Part shown: positions 10,836 through 22,406 of the stretch, piece after piece
How the letters are laid out: every line of letters starts with the position of its first letter
Numbering within the stretch: position 1 is the stretch's first letter
Assembly: GCA_035771165.1 (NCBI GenBank)
Contig: JAWNZC010000337.1
Span: forward strand, 6,342,001-6,406,000
Origin: Paragorgia papillata
Lineage: Eukaryota; Cnidaria; Anthozoa; Scleralcyonacea; Coralliidae
Direction: 5' to 3'
Length of the DNA: 64,000 bases
The notes under the pieces: generated by a model
The model's database searches: none
Told to the model about the DNA's origin: nothing
Seen by the model: the letters and a program-made list of their open reading frames with translations, nothing else
Position numbers and translations under genes: made by a program

Positions 10836-11660
10836 GAGTATTGCAGTCTTCGTTCGAAGCAAATTAATTTTATTTAGTTCAAGTTGTTTTCGTTCTTTTG
10901 GGTGAATCAACATGACCTCCGGTGGGGTTAACCGGTAGATCGTTCCCGCAATGATCTCTATACTAACTGGATAGGCGCGGAACCGTAAGCCACGCACACA
11001 GAAACGTGGGCTCTGGAAGCGAGAACGCAAGTGATGTTTTTGACGCCAGGGATAATTTTGGCTGCATGCTTTTTGAAGACATGTCCGAAGCGAGAAGCAA
11101 AGCATAAGCATTCTGCAAGTGACTATCATTTTTACACGGTTGTCGGTTCAAGGTTGGCTTGATTATGATATTGTGATAAATTTAAAGTGCATATAACCCC
11201 AAATTTGTTATCATCTAAATACGTTCTACCTTTGGCAAATAGTTGAACAACGAAATATTTTTTAGATTGATTTATTGCTTCAATAGAGATTTTTGTTTTC
11301 AAAATGGTAATGAGATGACGCCAAAGTAGTCATCATTATCTATACAATATTTATTTGCAGGAGTGACATGACCCAATTAATTCTTCCATTAATGGTGTGT
11401 TTGAACAACATGTTCCATATTGTATGAGTTTTTCCACAAAAATTCTCAGTTAGTTTATCTTGGCAAAAAGAGAAAGAAAGCCAAATGCCTACATAGACGT
11501 CATCTCACTGATTACCATACTAGAAATGCGAATCGCCAAAGAACATTGAAGAATAGCTCCAATCAAAAAAATATTTCACTGAAGAACTGTTTGCTCTATG
11601 TAGAACATATTCAAATGATAAAAAAGTTGGGTTTATATGCACTTTAATTCTATTCTGGTT
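10836..11660. other. Non-coding stretch with a short dispersed repeat
   Basis: No gene recognised. A 20-bp block AGTGATGTTTTTGACGCCAG near 11032 recurs as AGCGATGTTTTTGACGCCAA near 11737. The minus-strand reading LASKTSLA in both is a consequence of that repeat. Confidence 0.45.
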
Positions 11661-11666
11661 GTGAGT

Positions 11667-11719
11667 CGTTCGTTCGTTCGTTCGTTCGTTCGTTCGTTCG
11701 TTCGTTCGTTCGTTCGTTG
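11667..11719. repeat. (CGTT)n microsatellite
   Basis: About 13 tandem TCGT/CGTT tetranucleotides without interruption. The minus strand reads as a (TNER)n open frame, which is an artefact. Confidence 0.95.
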
Positions 11720-11912
11720 GTGCGGAATCAATAGCAAGCGATGTTTTTGACGCCAAACAGGGCACCGCTCTCTAGCACTGTGTCTGGTTTGCATTCAGAA
11801 GGCTGCCAGCTTGTTAGTTCCTGCATGCCACCACTGACCTATATAACTGAACTGCGGGTGCATGCCCCACGAAGAAATGGCCCAAATACACGCCATCAGG
11901 CGCCATCTTGTT

Positions 11913-12641
11913 AAGCCCTAATCAAACGAGAACGCAAGTCATCGCAAGTTAGCTTACGATGACTTGCGATGCCACCAGTCAAACGTCGGCAGAAGTCGTC
12001 GCAAGTTCTGCACTTCCGCTAGTTCCCAGTGGCGTAGCCAAGCCCGGGCCAACCCGGCCACTGACCCGGGCAATGCTCGTCTATGCCCGGGTATCTATAT
12101 TCATAATTTAAAAAATCTAATCTAGAGCTACAACTGTACAAAGGCGAGAAAAATTTCTGTCACACCTATAAATGTTCAAATTTAGCTCGTAAGATGCGAA
12201 TGAGAGTAAAAGCAACATATGTGGGGATTGGAACCAAGAAGGCTGTTGAGAAGACTGGTATTGAAAAATTTACCTCCACGCTCTGCCATCTTGAATTTCG
12301 TCCGTCGCTGCGGAACAAATCTTGGGTGCCCACTTGGTGCCCGGGCAATTGGTCAACCCTGGCTACGCCACTGCTAGTTCCCACGCCTTTTCGCTAGTTC
12401 TCATGGTAGTTTCTATGGCGACGGAGCACGAAAGACTTGCATCGACTTGTGTTTTGTGTTCAAACGTTTCGCAAGCTCTCGCAAGTTGAAGAAAACTTGC
12501 GATGAAATTTGAACAAGTTCAAAATAGTCGCAAGCTAACGCAAGTCACCCCAAGTCATCGCAATTAAGCTGGCAGTCAAACGAGACAAGCAAACACAAGC
12601 TAAAACTTGCGATGACTTGCGTTCTCGTTTGATTGGGTCTT
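11913..12641. mobile_element. Non-autonomous TIR element with CGCAAGT subterminal repeats
   Basis: Terminal inverted repeats of about 38 bp: the left begins AAGCCCTAATCAAACG and the right ends CGTTTGATTGGGTCTT. The subterminal zones carry many copies of GCAAGT / ACTTGC, a pattern expected of transposase-binding sites. No coding capacity and no unambiguous target duplication were found. It hosts the nested hAT element at 12027-12373. Confidence 0.75.
12027..12373. mobile_element. hAT-type MITE, 347 bp, nested, exact 8-bp TSD
   Basis: Ends CAGTGGCGTAGCCAAG and CTGGCTACGCCACTG are inverted repeats, with GCCCGGG-rich subterminal sequence. The 8-bp direct duplication CTAGTTCC is exact at 12019-12026 and 12374-12381. 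The ends and an 8-bp duplication identify the hAT superfamily. It inserted into the CGCAAGT element. An open frame across 12166-12397 is within the element and not credible as a gene. Confidence 0.9.
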
Positions 12642-12649
12642 GAGGTGTG

Positions 12650-13450
12650 AGCCGCGAAATTGACAAATCACAGGTCACCTTTTGGCTAACCGTGTCTTAT
12701 GAGCTGACTCAGCTGAGAGTTGGCGACAAACATTTTGAAAGCCAAAAACGATTGTCGGTAAGCAAAAAGTGCAACTAAACCAAACATATATACATGTTTC
12801 TTTTTAAAGGATAATTCTGAATGGTTTTATGTTGTATTTGTATGTTTCTTGAGTTTCTTTGTGTTCCATAAGATGTTTTAATTGTCCGTTTTCAGCTTGC
12901 TTCATTCGACAACAAACACGGCGCCGCAGAGAAAAAAGCTTGGAATATTCCACTGAACCTTAGTTTCACACCAAAATTTACATGTATTTCAGTTAGTTTG
13001 AACTTTTTACTTTAAAAAATAATTAAATTTCTGAGTAAACGTCTTTCTCAAAGCCTTTTTTGCTTCAAGAGAGTTATCGGCGTGAGTCGTCAACACTTCG
13101 GGCTACTTTACGCCGTCGGAAAACCTAAGATGGCGCCGTTCAAGGGGACACTTCATGTAGTATCGGGGACCCGCAGTCCAGTTATAACGAGGTCAGTGCA
13201 TGCGACGAACCAGCAATGGCCAATTAGGTCAGAGGCACGACTAAAGGGTGGTTCAGACTAGACTAAAAGCTGTTTACGAGGTTGGGGTTTAGAGTTTAGT
13301 TTTTTAAAATGCATGTTTGGCAACTCTCTGAGATTAGCCTCCTCCACAGGCAAATCTGTGGCTTCCCAAACGGGTTCCCTGTGGAGACTGATAAAGATTG
13401 GTTCCGTGCTCTTTTTCCACCTCGATTGGTTAATTTTGTGATTGAGATCA
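12650..13450. other. Non-coding stretch
   Basis: No gene recognised. Short AT-rich blocks and an ATGGCGCCGTT-type motif near 13131 are the only features noticed. Confidence 0.4.
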
Positions 13451-13454
13451 ACCG

Positions 13455-13768
13455 AGAGGAACTTGATAGGAAACTTAAAACGATGTTACGAAACCAAAAA
13501 CGATGTTTGCACAACTTGCTATGGTAATTATACACATTTATGCAGCTAATGCACCTAACGGGTGGTCTCACATGGCCAGAATCAGCTATTGCTGAAATTA
13601 AATAATAATGTAATATCACGTAAGTTCAGCAGTGTCTGATTTTAACCATGTGAGACCACCCGTTAGTAGGTGATTGGCCGCTTATAAGTGTATATTAATT
13701 ACCGTACCAAGTTGTGCAAACATCGTTTCCGGTTTCGTAAGTTTCCTATCCAGTTCCCCTTCCATTAT
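13455..13768. repeat. Imperfect foldback, about 115-bp arms
   Basis: Left arm about 13455-13574 and right arm about 13648-13768 are inverted relatives. Matching blocks are GATAGGAAACTT / AAGTTTCCTATC, AACGATGTTTGCACAACTTG / CAAGTTGTGCAAACATCG and CGGGTGGTCTCACATGG / CCATGTGAGACCACCCG. The inner block is perfect and the outer part more diverged. The short open frames here run through the arms and are not genes. Confidence 0.8.
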
Positions 13769-13769
13769 C

Positions 13770-14842
13770 TATGAGTAAACAAGACGGCTTGGTCATGATG
13801 GCACCATTTTGCAAAGGACATCAATATTCCAGTATTATATCAGACATCGGTTATTCTACTCATAAATGTCCACTCATAAATGTCCATACATTTATGAGTC
13901 TAATTAATCGCGCTATTAGTCATCTCGTTTTCACTCACGTGATCGGTGGCCCGGTTGGGGTGGTGAAACAATACGAAATGTTTGAATTAATAAGAATAGA
14001 GTTAAATTCCCATAGGATAAAAGTTATGCACCAATATGGCCGCCATTTCATTGTTTCTGTGCACCAATATGACCACCGTGACGTCAGATGAAAACCAAGA
14101 ATACGTTGCCTTTCTCTCGACTTGCCACGCAGTTTGGCCAAGTGGTCACGTGGCTAAGACATTCAAACCATTCCCATCATCACTCTGATGATGTTACGTG
14201 TAGTAACAAAACGTTAGTAAATATTTTCAAAATTATTTTGTATTATGGTTTTGTTTAAAGCAGTATGCTGGGCAATAATATTTCTTACTAGAATTATTAT
14301 AGTTAGGACATAAGAACTTTGCTCGAAACAATCCGGAACTTACGCGGAACACCCCGGAATCCACACCCAGAAAACACCAGAACATATCCTACGAACACCT
14401 AGCCTGTGTGCAGTGTAAATATACATTGGAACTTCTGTTGACGTCTTTTCATCATTGGCGTTTTTAGTGCAAAGTTTCACAGAAACTTTAAGTTTCACAC
14501 AAACTTTGCAGTATTGTGATGAGTGGCGAAAATTCACACAATACATACATACATACATAGATACATAGATAGTGTAAACTTTCCGGGGGGTAAACTTATA
14601 CCAGGTTTAACGACATACATGCTTGTCGTAGTTGAAAGGCTAAAACCTGTGAAAATGTGACACTCTTTCATATACGACAAATATTTATTTCGCTTAAAGC
14701 TCGTAAGCTAGTCCTAAAGAGCGATAACAGACAGGTTTGTACCTTATCTATGGGTATTTCTTGAAAGACGTATAAAATCCTGGTGCATTATTAATATATC
14801 TTAATATATCGACAATGAAAGAAATCCCCCCCTGGAATATAT
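13770..14842. other. Non-coding stretch
   Basis: No gene recognised. Contains a small repeat/hairpin of CATAAATGTCC (13860-13900) and an (ACAT)n/(GATACATA)n tract near 14540-14570. Confidence 0.4.
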
Positions 14843-14850
14843 TAGAATAG

Positions 14851-14999
14851 CCAGACTCGTCCCCAGTCGTTATATCGTACGCTGCTTGCTATAAACTTTC
14901 AAGGGGATCTGGCGCGCCCATGGTTTTATCCTAGAGAGTCCCTTGTGATCCCACGTTTGATTCTAGCTTAACCTAAAGAAGCGACTGGGGACGAGTCTG
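14851..14999. mobile_element. hAT-like MITE, 149 bp, exact 8-bp TSD
   Basis: Terminal inverted repeats CAGACTCGTCCCCAGTCG and CGACTGGGGACGAGTCTG. The exact 8-bp direct duplication TAGAATAG lies at 14843-14850 and 15000-15007. The size, ends and duplication length suit a hAT MITE. No coding capacity. Confidence 0.9.
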
Positions 15000-15009
15000 T
15001 AGAATAGAA

Positions 15010-16090
15010 TAGCACTGCCCACGCGAGGTTTTGTTTGCGACTGGCGAATACAACAATGGCGGAGAAACGCAAAGGAGCGATCAATTTTCTTCTCGAAACA
15101 ACGACTATCTAGGCTTAGCTGCATGGCTAATTAAATATGGTCTGGACGAAAGGATTTATTGTCTGCCTAGCGGATGGTGCGAATAAATATTAAAAGCTTT
15201 ATATTCAATTTTAATATGGTCTGGCATGTTGAGTCGGTTTGTAGAGTATTGTTGGTTCGTGTCTATCATATTTTACACGAGTGGCGCTCTAGCAGTTTTG
15301 CACGTCAGCTCAATAACAAATTCTGTATACTGGAGATTGTAGCCTGTCTTCGCATTTTGATTTGGCGTTCAATAAACAACTACGAAGAACCCTGGGCATA
15401 TATTCAACATGAATGTTTACTACATGTATCTGTATCTGTATCTGAGTAAACTTAGCGCGTGATTGGGCAGATCATCAGACGATTTCGTAATTTGTAAAGG
15501 CAACAAAGACTTATGTATTTTTACATCCATGCCACTTAGCAGATTTTAGTCAATTTTGATCTGGATCGACTGGATGTCACACGATACGTATTAGTATCGG
15601 AATTCTTGTGATGCGCCAAGCTTTTTATGCAAAAATTTTGAGGAGTTCAAAAAGATCTTGTTATTAAACAGACCGGAAAACAATAGCGAAGGGCACAAAA
15701 GACATCAGTATTCCTGTTTGTCGGAGTTTATAATTTATTTTTTTCGTTCTTGACAAGAGAAAATGACTCTTTAAGAATCGCTCGAGATTCTATTTTGGAT
15801 TGTTTGTCTGAGTTTTGACTTGTATTAAATTAACTTGGGCTTTGCTTTAGAAAAGGGACTGGCACGCTGCGGGGTTGGCAGCTCTGTCCGTACATGTGGC
15901 AAAAATTGTTATTATTATCTTTGACTAGAAACTTTGCACTATCCTTGGGATCTAGTTCTACTCCCGGTCTGTTTTTGTGTCATACCTACTCATTTTAAGT
16001 TTGCGTGCAATCATAGCAATTGGATACTTGTGTAAGACAAAACTTGAAAACAAATATTTGAAATGTACTTTCAGAAGGAGACGAATTTTG
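15010..16090. other. Non-coding stretch upstream of the GPCR
   Basis: No coding exon recognised. It could hold 5' untranslated exons or promoter of the GPCR at 16762, but I see no specific signal. Confidence 0.35.
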
Positions 16091-16094
16091 TGGC

Positions 16095-16159
16095 TTATGT
16101 TGTTGTTGTTGTTGTAACTTGTTGTTACTCATGTTGTTGTTGTTACTTATTGTTGTTGA

Positions 16160-16190
<31 letters not shown>

Positions 16191-16207
16191 ATTGTTACTT
16201 GTCGTCG

Positions 16208-16240
<33 letters not shown>

Positions 16241-16352
16241 AATTTGTTGTTACTCATGTTGTTGTTGTTATTGTTGTTGTTACTTGTCGTCGTGTTGTTG
16301 TTGTTGTTGTTGTTACTTGTCGTCGTGTTGTTGTTGTTGTTACTTGTCGTCG

Positions 16353-16401
<49 letters not shown>

Positions 16402-16470
16402 ACTTGTCGTCGTGTTGTTGTTGTTGTTTTTGTTGGCATTGCTGTTGTTGCTTCTGTTGTTGCTTTGTTG
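16095..16470. repeat. (GTT)n compound microsatellite
   Basis: Long GTT/TTG tracts broken at intervals by ACTTGTCGTCGT and AACTTGTTGTTACTCATG. The interruption recurs five times, so the array has a higher-order unit. Poly-Cys, poly-Leu, poly-Val and (minus) poly-Thr readings are artefacts. Confidence 0.95.
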
Positions 16471-16719
16471 CTAATTCTGGTTAAGGTCGGACAATTTTAA
16501 TAATCCACTTTAAAATATAGCTTTGGGACAGAAAGAAGTCATCTCTTGTGTGGCTTTATAACTTCTATTTTTTGTTTCTATTTTTTATCTAATTTGTTAT
16601 TATACAACACCTATATCACAATGAAAGGGTTGATTTTCTTTTATACGCTGTTCTTGATTTACAATGCTTAGTCAATATTTAATTTTTTTCACATATATTG
16701 TTTATCGCTAAATATATTA

Positions 16720-16732
16720 ATTTGTTTTCCAG
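16720..16732 (+). other. Likely splice acceptor before the GPCR coding exon
   Basis: AATTTGTTTTCCAG ends at 16732 after an AT/pyrimidine-rich stretch, 29 bases before the ATG at 16762. This is consistent with a 5' untranslated exon further upstream joined to a single coding exon. Confidence 0.5.
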
Positions 16733-16761
16733 GTTTATTACAGGAATATTCTAGCTTTTCG

Positions 16762-17628
16762 ATGACTGATCGAAATCTAACCGCTGATAAAACTGGAGCC
16801 AGTGGAAGCAGTTACATGATAGAAGTGGCACCATTATCTATAGGACTGGTATTAGCAACATTGGCTATAGTCCTAAATGGCTTTCTCATTCTCGTCATGA
16901 TAAGAGAACGAAAGATCTTTTTCAATACTCGAGTTTCGTACTTTATAATTAATCTTGCCGTGGTCGATTGCTTAGCTGGTTTAAGCACCGCGTATCTAGG
17001 ACTTCATGAAATCCTACAGTTGGAAAAGTCACAGCCAATCCGACGGTATATGGTGCTCTTGAATTGGACAACCGTACAAGGTTCCTTCCTTACACTCCTC
17101 CTAATGTCCCTGGACAGGCTCGTTATTGTCGTTTACTCGCTAAGCTGGTCAAATATTCTTATAATCGGACGCACTATAATTAGCATTGGTGTTATTTGGC
17201 TTGTGTCTGTTGCAGGTGCCATAACGATGCATTTCTATTCCATGCAAACACGACTGGCCATTGTGATTGTCGTCGAGTTGTGCATTTTGATGTTTGTTGG
17301 TAACAGTTTATTTATCTATCCAGTCCTAAGGAAAAGAGAACAACGTCGGTTTATCTCAGCTGCGTCCACGCAGTCCATGAATCAGCGATCATTGCGCACA
17401 CTACAACACGATAAAATGTCAACTGTTGTTATAATTTTGATGGGGGTTATTATAATAACACAGTTACCTTTTATTCTTTGCTATCAATTATTGTTGATAC
17501 ACCTCTTGATCGATAACAAACTGCTTCAAAATATTCATAAAGAAACTTACCTGAAGGTTTTTCTTTACTCTCATGCTTTTGCCTGTTTGAATTTTGTAGT
17601 AAATCCTATTGTCTATGCGTGGCCATAA
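16762..17628 (+). CDS. Class A (rhodopsin-like) G-protein-coupled receptor, frame broken after TM7
   Basis: A 288-residue seven-helix plasma-membrane receptor. TM1 is about 22-46 (N39-G40), TM2 about 57-81 with LAVVD (D69 is the sodium-site Asp), and TM3 about 98-120 ends in LDR (118-119 as the D/ERY equivalent). TM4 is 135-157, TM5 164-188, TM6 218-246 with P236 but no CWxP Trp, and TM7 262-287 with NPIVY at 281-285. There is an N-glycosylation site at Asn5. The usual TM3/ECL2 disulfide cysteines are not seen. The frame stops straight after NPIVYAWP, but a one-base shift opens IRKYRKAFIRAIKCN to a stop at 17672, a typical helix-8 tail. This gene has therefore probably suffered a single-base frameshift (or contains a sequence error). 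The ligand cannot be deduced; cnidarians have many such orphan receptors. Confidence 0.85.
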   Translation: MTDRNLTADKTGASGSSYMIEVAPLSIGLVLATLAIVLNGFLILVMIRERKIFFNTRVSYFIINLAVVDCLAGLSTAYLGLHEILQLEKSQPIRRYMVLLNWTTVQGSFLTLLLMSLDRLVIVVYSLSWSNILIIGRTIISIGVIWLVSVAGAITMHFYSMQTRLAIVIVVELCILMFVGNSLFIYPVLRKREQRRFISAASTQSMNQRSLRTLQHDKMSTVVIILMGVIIITQLPFILCYQLLLIHLLIDNKLLQNIHKETYLKVFLYSHAFACLNFVVNPIVYAWP

Positions 17629-17721
17629 GAAAATACCGTAAAGCTTTTATAAGAGCAATTAAATGTAATTAATTGTCACTTACTTTTGAACAGTAATTGT
17701 TAGCCACTATCAATATGGTCG

Positions 17722-17922
17722 TTTATACAAGAGCTGCCTAAGACGCGACTTGCACAAAACGCAATTTGGCCCATTTATACGGCGTTTTATGAACGAGTCG
17801 CGGCTTGTGTAAGACGCAAACGATAACTCTTTGCATCTTTCGTACGAATGTTTCGCGTCTTGTGTAAGACGCGCCCTGTGTTAGCCACGCACGTCTTATC
17901 CAGTTATCTGCTCTTGTATAAA
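17722..17922. mobile_element. MITE-like element with AAGACGCG repeats
   Basis: Inverted ends TTTATACAAGAGC (17722-17734) and GCTCTTGTATAAA (17910-17922). The interior has several inverted and direct copies of GTCTTGTGTAAGACGCG-type sequence. About 201 bp, non-coding. The minus-strand open frame across it is incidental. No clear target duplication. Confidence 0.7.
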
Positions 17923-17924
17923 AT

Positions 17925-18325
17925 GCCGAAAGTATCACAACTTGTTTACAGACCAATTCATTAGTTGGTATTTTAAGGAATAAGGAATAGGCGAATTTCA
18001 CGGTATTGCGGGCGCCTCATTTTGCAAGGCTCCCCACAAAGTAAGCAATGGCAAACAGACTTGCTAGCGAGCCCACAACAGCATAATAACAGTGTTAAAC
18101 ATCCAGAAGCTGTATCTATACTTTGTTTAGTTTAAACAGTATGAGCTTGCCAGTTTTTTTTTGAAAAATGATGCGCAACACCCTGAAACTCGCCTGTACA
18201 AAGGCAAAATGGATATATTATACGTTTTAATAAAAAAGGCTATATTTATTATATGATTGTTTTGGAAAATAAAGCAGCGACTACATATAGTCTAGTTTGT
18301 ACATTGTTGTAGCATTAATTTTATA
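17925..18325. other. Non-coding stretch downstream of the GPCR
   Basis: No gene recognised. AATAAA-type signals occur (for example GAAAATAAAGCAG near 18265), but none can be tied to the receptor gene. Confidence 0.35.
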
Positions 18326-18327
18326 AT

Positions 18328-18411
18328 TGTGTATATATATATATTATATATATATATATGATATTTGTAAATCTGTGTTTTTTAAAGACGAATAAGATTA
18401 AACTATTATTA

Positions 18412-18474
<63 letters not shown>
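18328..18474. repeat. (TA)n and (ATT)n microsatellites
   Basis: A TA-dinucleotide tract at 18330-18360 and an (ATT)n tract of about 20 units at 18405-18474. The poly-Asn reading on the minus strand is an artefact. Confidence 0.95.
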
Positions 18475-18529
18475 GTGTACAACTTCTGAGTACTCAGTAA
18501 ATCAAAAACATCAGTTGTCACTCAGAAGG

Positions 18530-19650
18530 TATGACGACCAAGATATCTTCAAGATTTGCTAACAATCTGTCGGTCAACCAGAGTTTTAAACTATGTTGTC
18601 CAATTAGTGGAGACACTGACGTTCTTCTGATAGGTGAAAGAAGACATTTAGCCAGGAAGGTGTATAAATATCGAAGATGAAGTGATGGTACGAAGAAGCC
18701 GCATTGGAGTCAAATTGATAGCTAATGTTCGATCGACTATAACTCGAAATCTGCCTTCTTCCCCAAAATTTAAATGCTGGTTTCATTTTATTCCATTACT
18801 GCTTTTGATATCTGAGAGGTATTTCGTAATGGGAAAATTGGGGAAAGTGGGTAAATTATGTATTTATTCCTTTCATCCGACGACTTGTTTATTAGTTAGT
18901 ACTGTCTTTAAAACGTACTCAGATTCTGTCTTATGTCGAGCAAGACCTCTTAACTGCCACAACGTTGTGCTAAATTTATGTATAATTCCGTTCGTACATA
19001 GAAATATATAATCAGTTTTTTTTGTCTCACTCAGATCTCACAATAAAGTTTGACATGCCTACGCCACTAATTTCATTGCGGCGACATGCAAATATTGTCA
19101 ATTTCTGCAAAATCTGCCCGATTGCCTCAAAATATTTTTTACCGATTGTCAGTCTCTAGTTGATTTTCTTAAATTTTAACGACACTTTTTTGTTCTAAAA
19201 ATTGTGGAAATGGGGCTTTGAGCTCAATTAAACCGCGTGCATTTGAAGCCACGGCATGTCGACCACAACGTACTCAAGTCGTTGTCACCCAATTTAATAT
19301 CGTACGATTCGCTAAAATATCTTTCTATTTCTTCACGTTGTGGGAGGCTGTTTCTGACTGTTTCCAGTGTCCTTTCACAAGCCGTTTTACAAACTATACA
19401 CCTTTTTCTGGGGGAAATAAGGCCATAAGGGTTGTGGGGGGAAAACATCTACCGCCATCTTTGTTTATGTTTTTGAAGTCCCCAGACTCCCCACGAAAAC
19501 TCGCGCGACGCATGCGCAGACAAAATTCCCTGCTGTTCAAGCGCAACGCTTATAATGCTCGACTCTAGCCTTGGTGTCAGTCCCAGTACGAGTGCCTTGG
19601 CTCATGTACAATGCCTACAATGCTCAACGCTAGCCTGGGTACCAGTCCCA
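18530..19650. other. Non-coding stretch
   Basis: No gene recognised. Overlapping open frames at 19218-19568 on both strands show no domain or codon pattern I trust. Confidence 0.4.
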
Positions 19651-19653
19651 GTA

Positions 19654-19761
19654 TGAGTGTTGCTAAAAATGGCGTACTACGGTGCTGCCCACTGCTCTAT
19701 ACGAGCGTTGCTAAAATGGCGTACTACGGTGCTAACCACTACTCGCGTACGAGTGTTGCTA
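19654..19761. repeat. Tandem duplication, about 53-bp unit
   Basis: GAGTGTTGCTAAAAATGGCG and TACTACGGTGCT at about 19654 recur as GAGCGTTGCTAAAATGGCGT at about 19707 and partly again at 19750. Diverged related copies (CAGTCCCAGTACGAGTG) extend back to about 19578. Confidence 0.75.
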
Positions 19762-20047
19762 GGTGAATATATATTGCATATGAATATATATTGGTTGCAG
19801 TATATCACTTATGGTGGTCAGCTCAAGATCTTGTATGGATGGATCTTAACCTGATCCAAGTACCGCTATTCGCCCCAGGCCCCCACCGGGCTACGGCTTG
19901 CTGAACGAGGATGTTAAATGAGGTTATGCAATAACTAAGGTTAACAGCTAGGTAACCGCGCGTGGTGCAAGCTTGGGCTCAGCGGCCATGGAAGACTGGC
20001 ACTAGTTGAGCGTCGTCATTGGTGTCAGGAATATGGAAACTCTAAAA

Positions 20048-21343
20048 CAGGGGCGGATCTAGAGCAAAATCTGACTGTTGCAAATTAGTGACGACACCAT
20101 TCTAGGGTGGTCCGGGGGCATGCCCCCCCGGAAATTTTTAAAATTTCAAACCCCGGAAACGGCATTTCCCGCATTTTGAGTGAAGATTCCAGCTAATTCT
20201 GCAGCAGGCGCAATTCAAATTTCACACAAGAATAAAGGGCCAAATACGACAATATTTGTTAATATTGGATTTATATTAAAAATCTACCAATAAAAACTGT
20301 TGACAAGAATGTGTGTTTGTGTAAAATATGATTGTTTGATAATATATTAATTGATCAACATACCTAGTACTCGTCTATTAGTTCTACGCAAGCAGCACGT
20401 TGACTGCAACGTTAAAGATTAACGTTTATTAAATAAATATAATACTGTGTCTTACTCACTACATATGTGACTGAGAATGAATTCGCGTTCAATCATATAA
20501 ATACACACAAAGGCTGATCTCAGTCATAATTTGCATATTTTATTATTCAAATAATAACCCAGGCAATTTATTATTCATGAGCTTCACATACCTCGCTGCG
20601 TTGTGCTTTGAAGAGCGCAATTCTTAGCTGCGCGGGAACTGCAACTTCGAATAGTTAATACACAAACAACACGGCGAGGATCATCCTTCTTTCTTTCAAA
20701 TTCGCTCTTAAGACATTTCTCACAGTAACGCTTAAGAACAATCAACTCATCCTCCTTTTCCTTCGGAGAATAACTCATATCATCCAAGACACGCAACAGT
20801 TACTGTAAAACGTTGTTGGACGCAATTGTGAACAGAAGCCAAGGGAACGAACGACTAATTACATCACATCATAGTCTAATCATCGGAGATTTCTTCGCTC
20901 TAGTGAACTGTAGCGGAAGTTCATGAAATGCAGCAAAACGTGACCTAAATCTGGCGTGTTGATTGGTTTGCTACAGTCAACTGTAGCGGCTACAGTCCAA
21001 ATTTAGCACAACTGTAGCCGTCGTAACACATCGCCACCACCTCGGAATGCGCCTTTGCGCGATGCATTCTAGTGGGAGAAACATGAGCTGACAATGCAGT
21101 TCAGATCAATTACGGGCAGGCTCAATGGGCACAGCAGGTTTGTAGGTTGTGCGCCCAGCAATAATTTATATAACGCGCGCATGAATGCCTGAAATGGTGG
21201 TTTTGAACTTTGGAAAAGCTGAATATTAGTGACATATTATGCAGATGGTGTTAATTTAATGTTAATTTAATTTAATCATATTTTTTTCGGGAAAATCTGA
21301 CTGTAGCATTCGCTACAGTTGCTACAGTCTAGATCCGCCCCTG
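20048..21343. mobile_element. hAT-like non-autonomous element, 1.3 kb, inserted in gypsy gag
   Basis: Ends CAGGGGCGGATCTAGA and TCTAGATCCGCCCCTG are inverted repeats. Subterminal regions hold many ACTGTAGC / GCTACAGT motifs. The immediate flanks share TAAAA (20043-20047 and 21344-21348), shorter than the 8 bp expected of hAT, so the duplication may have decayed. An internal minus-strand open frame at 20584-20796 (70 residues, CEKCLKSEFERKKDDPRR) is unrecognised and too short for a transposase. Confidence 0.75.
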
Positions 21344-22400
21344 TAAAACCCCCGAATTCGCTTTCGTTACTGGCCGCGACAGGAAATCCGAGCAAGTTCA
21401 GTGTCCAACGCTGTTGACAGTTGCTGGCGAACAGGCGGTTGAAATCTACAACACCTTCACTTTTACCGATGAAGAAACGGATAAATTAGAGCCTTTGATA
21501 TCCAAGTTTCAAGAGTACTCATGCATTCCGAAAAAACCCCATTACATTACAGACATGTTTTTAACACACGGAATCAACGAATCGACGAAAGTATCGATTG
21601 CTACGTTACCGACCTTCGGAAACTTGCCAAGACATGCGAGTTTGGAGAACTTCATGACTCGCTACTTCGAGATCGTATCGTCTGTGCATGGTATTAACAG
21701 CGACGAAGTATAAGAGCCAAGCTTCTTCGAGACCCTGATTTGACGCTTTCAAAGGCCATCAATACATGCCGAACATCGGATATGAGTAAGAGCCATCTTC
21801 AAAATATTGTGGAGAATCAAGCCAAACTCGTACATGCAACGGGAAGAACCACAATGCAGCGACAACCAACTCTGCCGAGCCAGGAAGGCGGCCTAACCTA
21901 TGGTGCACAGCGCATAAACAATCAACCTGATAATCGGAGGTCAAACCAGTACAATCCAAGACCAAGTTATACCGAATGTCCTAACTGTGGAATTAAACAC
22001 GAGCCTCGAAAATACCCTGCTTACGGACAAGTGCAGGAAATGCCATAAGCGCAACCATTACGCGAGAAAGTGTCGTATTTCACAGCATTCCTCTCGAGTA
22101 AACACGCTAGAACAGACCCCAGAGATGGAAGATGGTTTGTATGTTGGAACTATCGAAACGGCTTTGAAAGGAGACGTAAATGATTGGAATATATCCCTCG
22201 AATTTAACGAAAAACCAGTCACTTTGAAACTAGATACTCAATGTAATGTTATGCCATTGTTGACCTACAAACAGCTTACCACCGAGAAGATGGGGAGGTC
22301 TGGTACCAAGTTAATTTCGTATTCTGGACACAGAATTCCGACAATTGGAAAGAACACTGTTATAATCCCGCACACAGGAAAGTACTACCCAACAGAATTC
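21344..22400 (+). pseudogene. Ty3/gypsy gag and protease (broken)
   Basis: Gag capsid-like sequence runs EQAVEIYNTFTF to CEFGELHDSLRDRIV-type residues. A frame change follows, then ARLLRDPDLTLSKAINTCRT, a typical gypsy gag C-terminus. A zinc-knuckle region follows: CPNCGIKHEP and, one frame over, CRKCHKRNHYARKC (CCHC). Protease begins near SLEFNEKPVTLKLDTQCN; the catalytic D-T-G is changed to D-T-Q. The reading stops where the Polinton begins at 22407 and resumes as pol at 31410. Gag probably also extended upstream of the hAT insertion (about 19990-20047). At least two frameshifts and a protease active-site change show that it is dead. Confidence 0.85.
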
Positions 22401-22406
22401 CAAGTG

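Noticed and set aside
16119..16484. Poly-Cys, poly-Leu/Val and poly-Thr open frames
   Set aside because: Direct translation of (GTT)n; no protein evidence.
19218..19568. 116-residue open frame
   Set aside because: Equal-length frames exist on both strands, with no domain, no splice signals and low-complexity composition.
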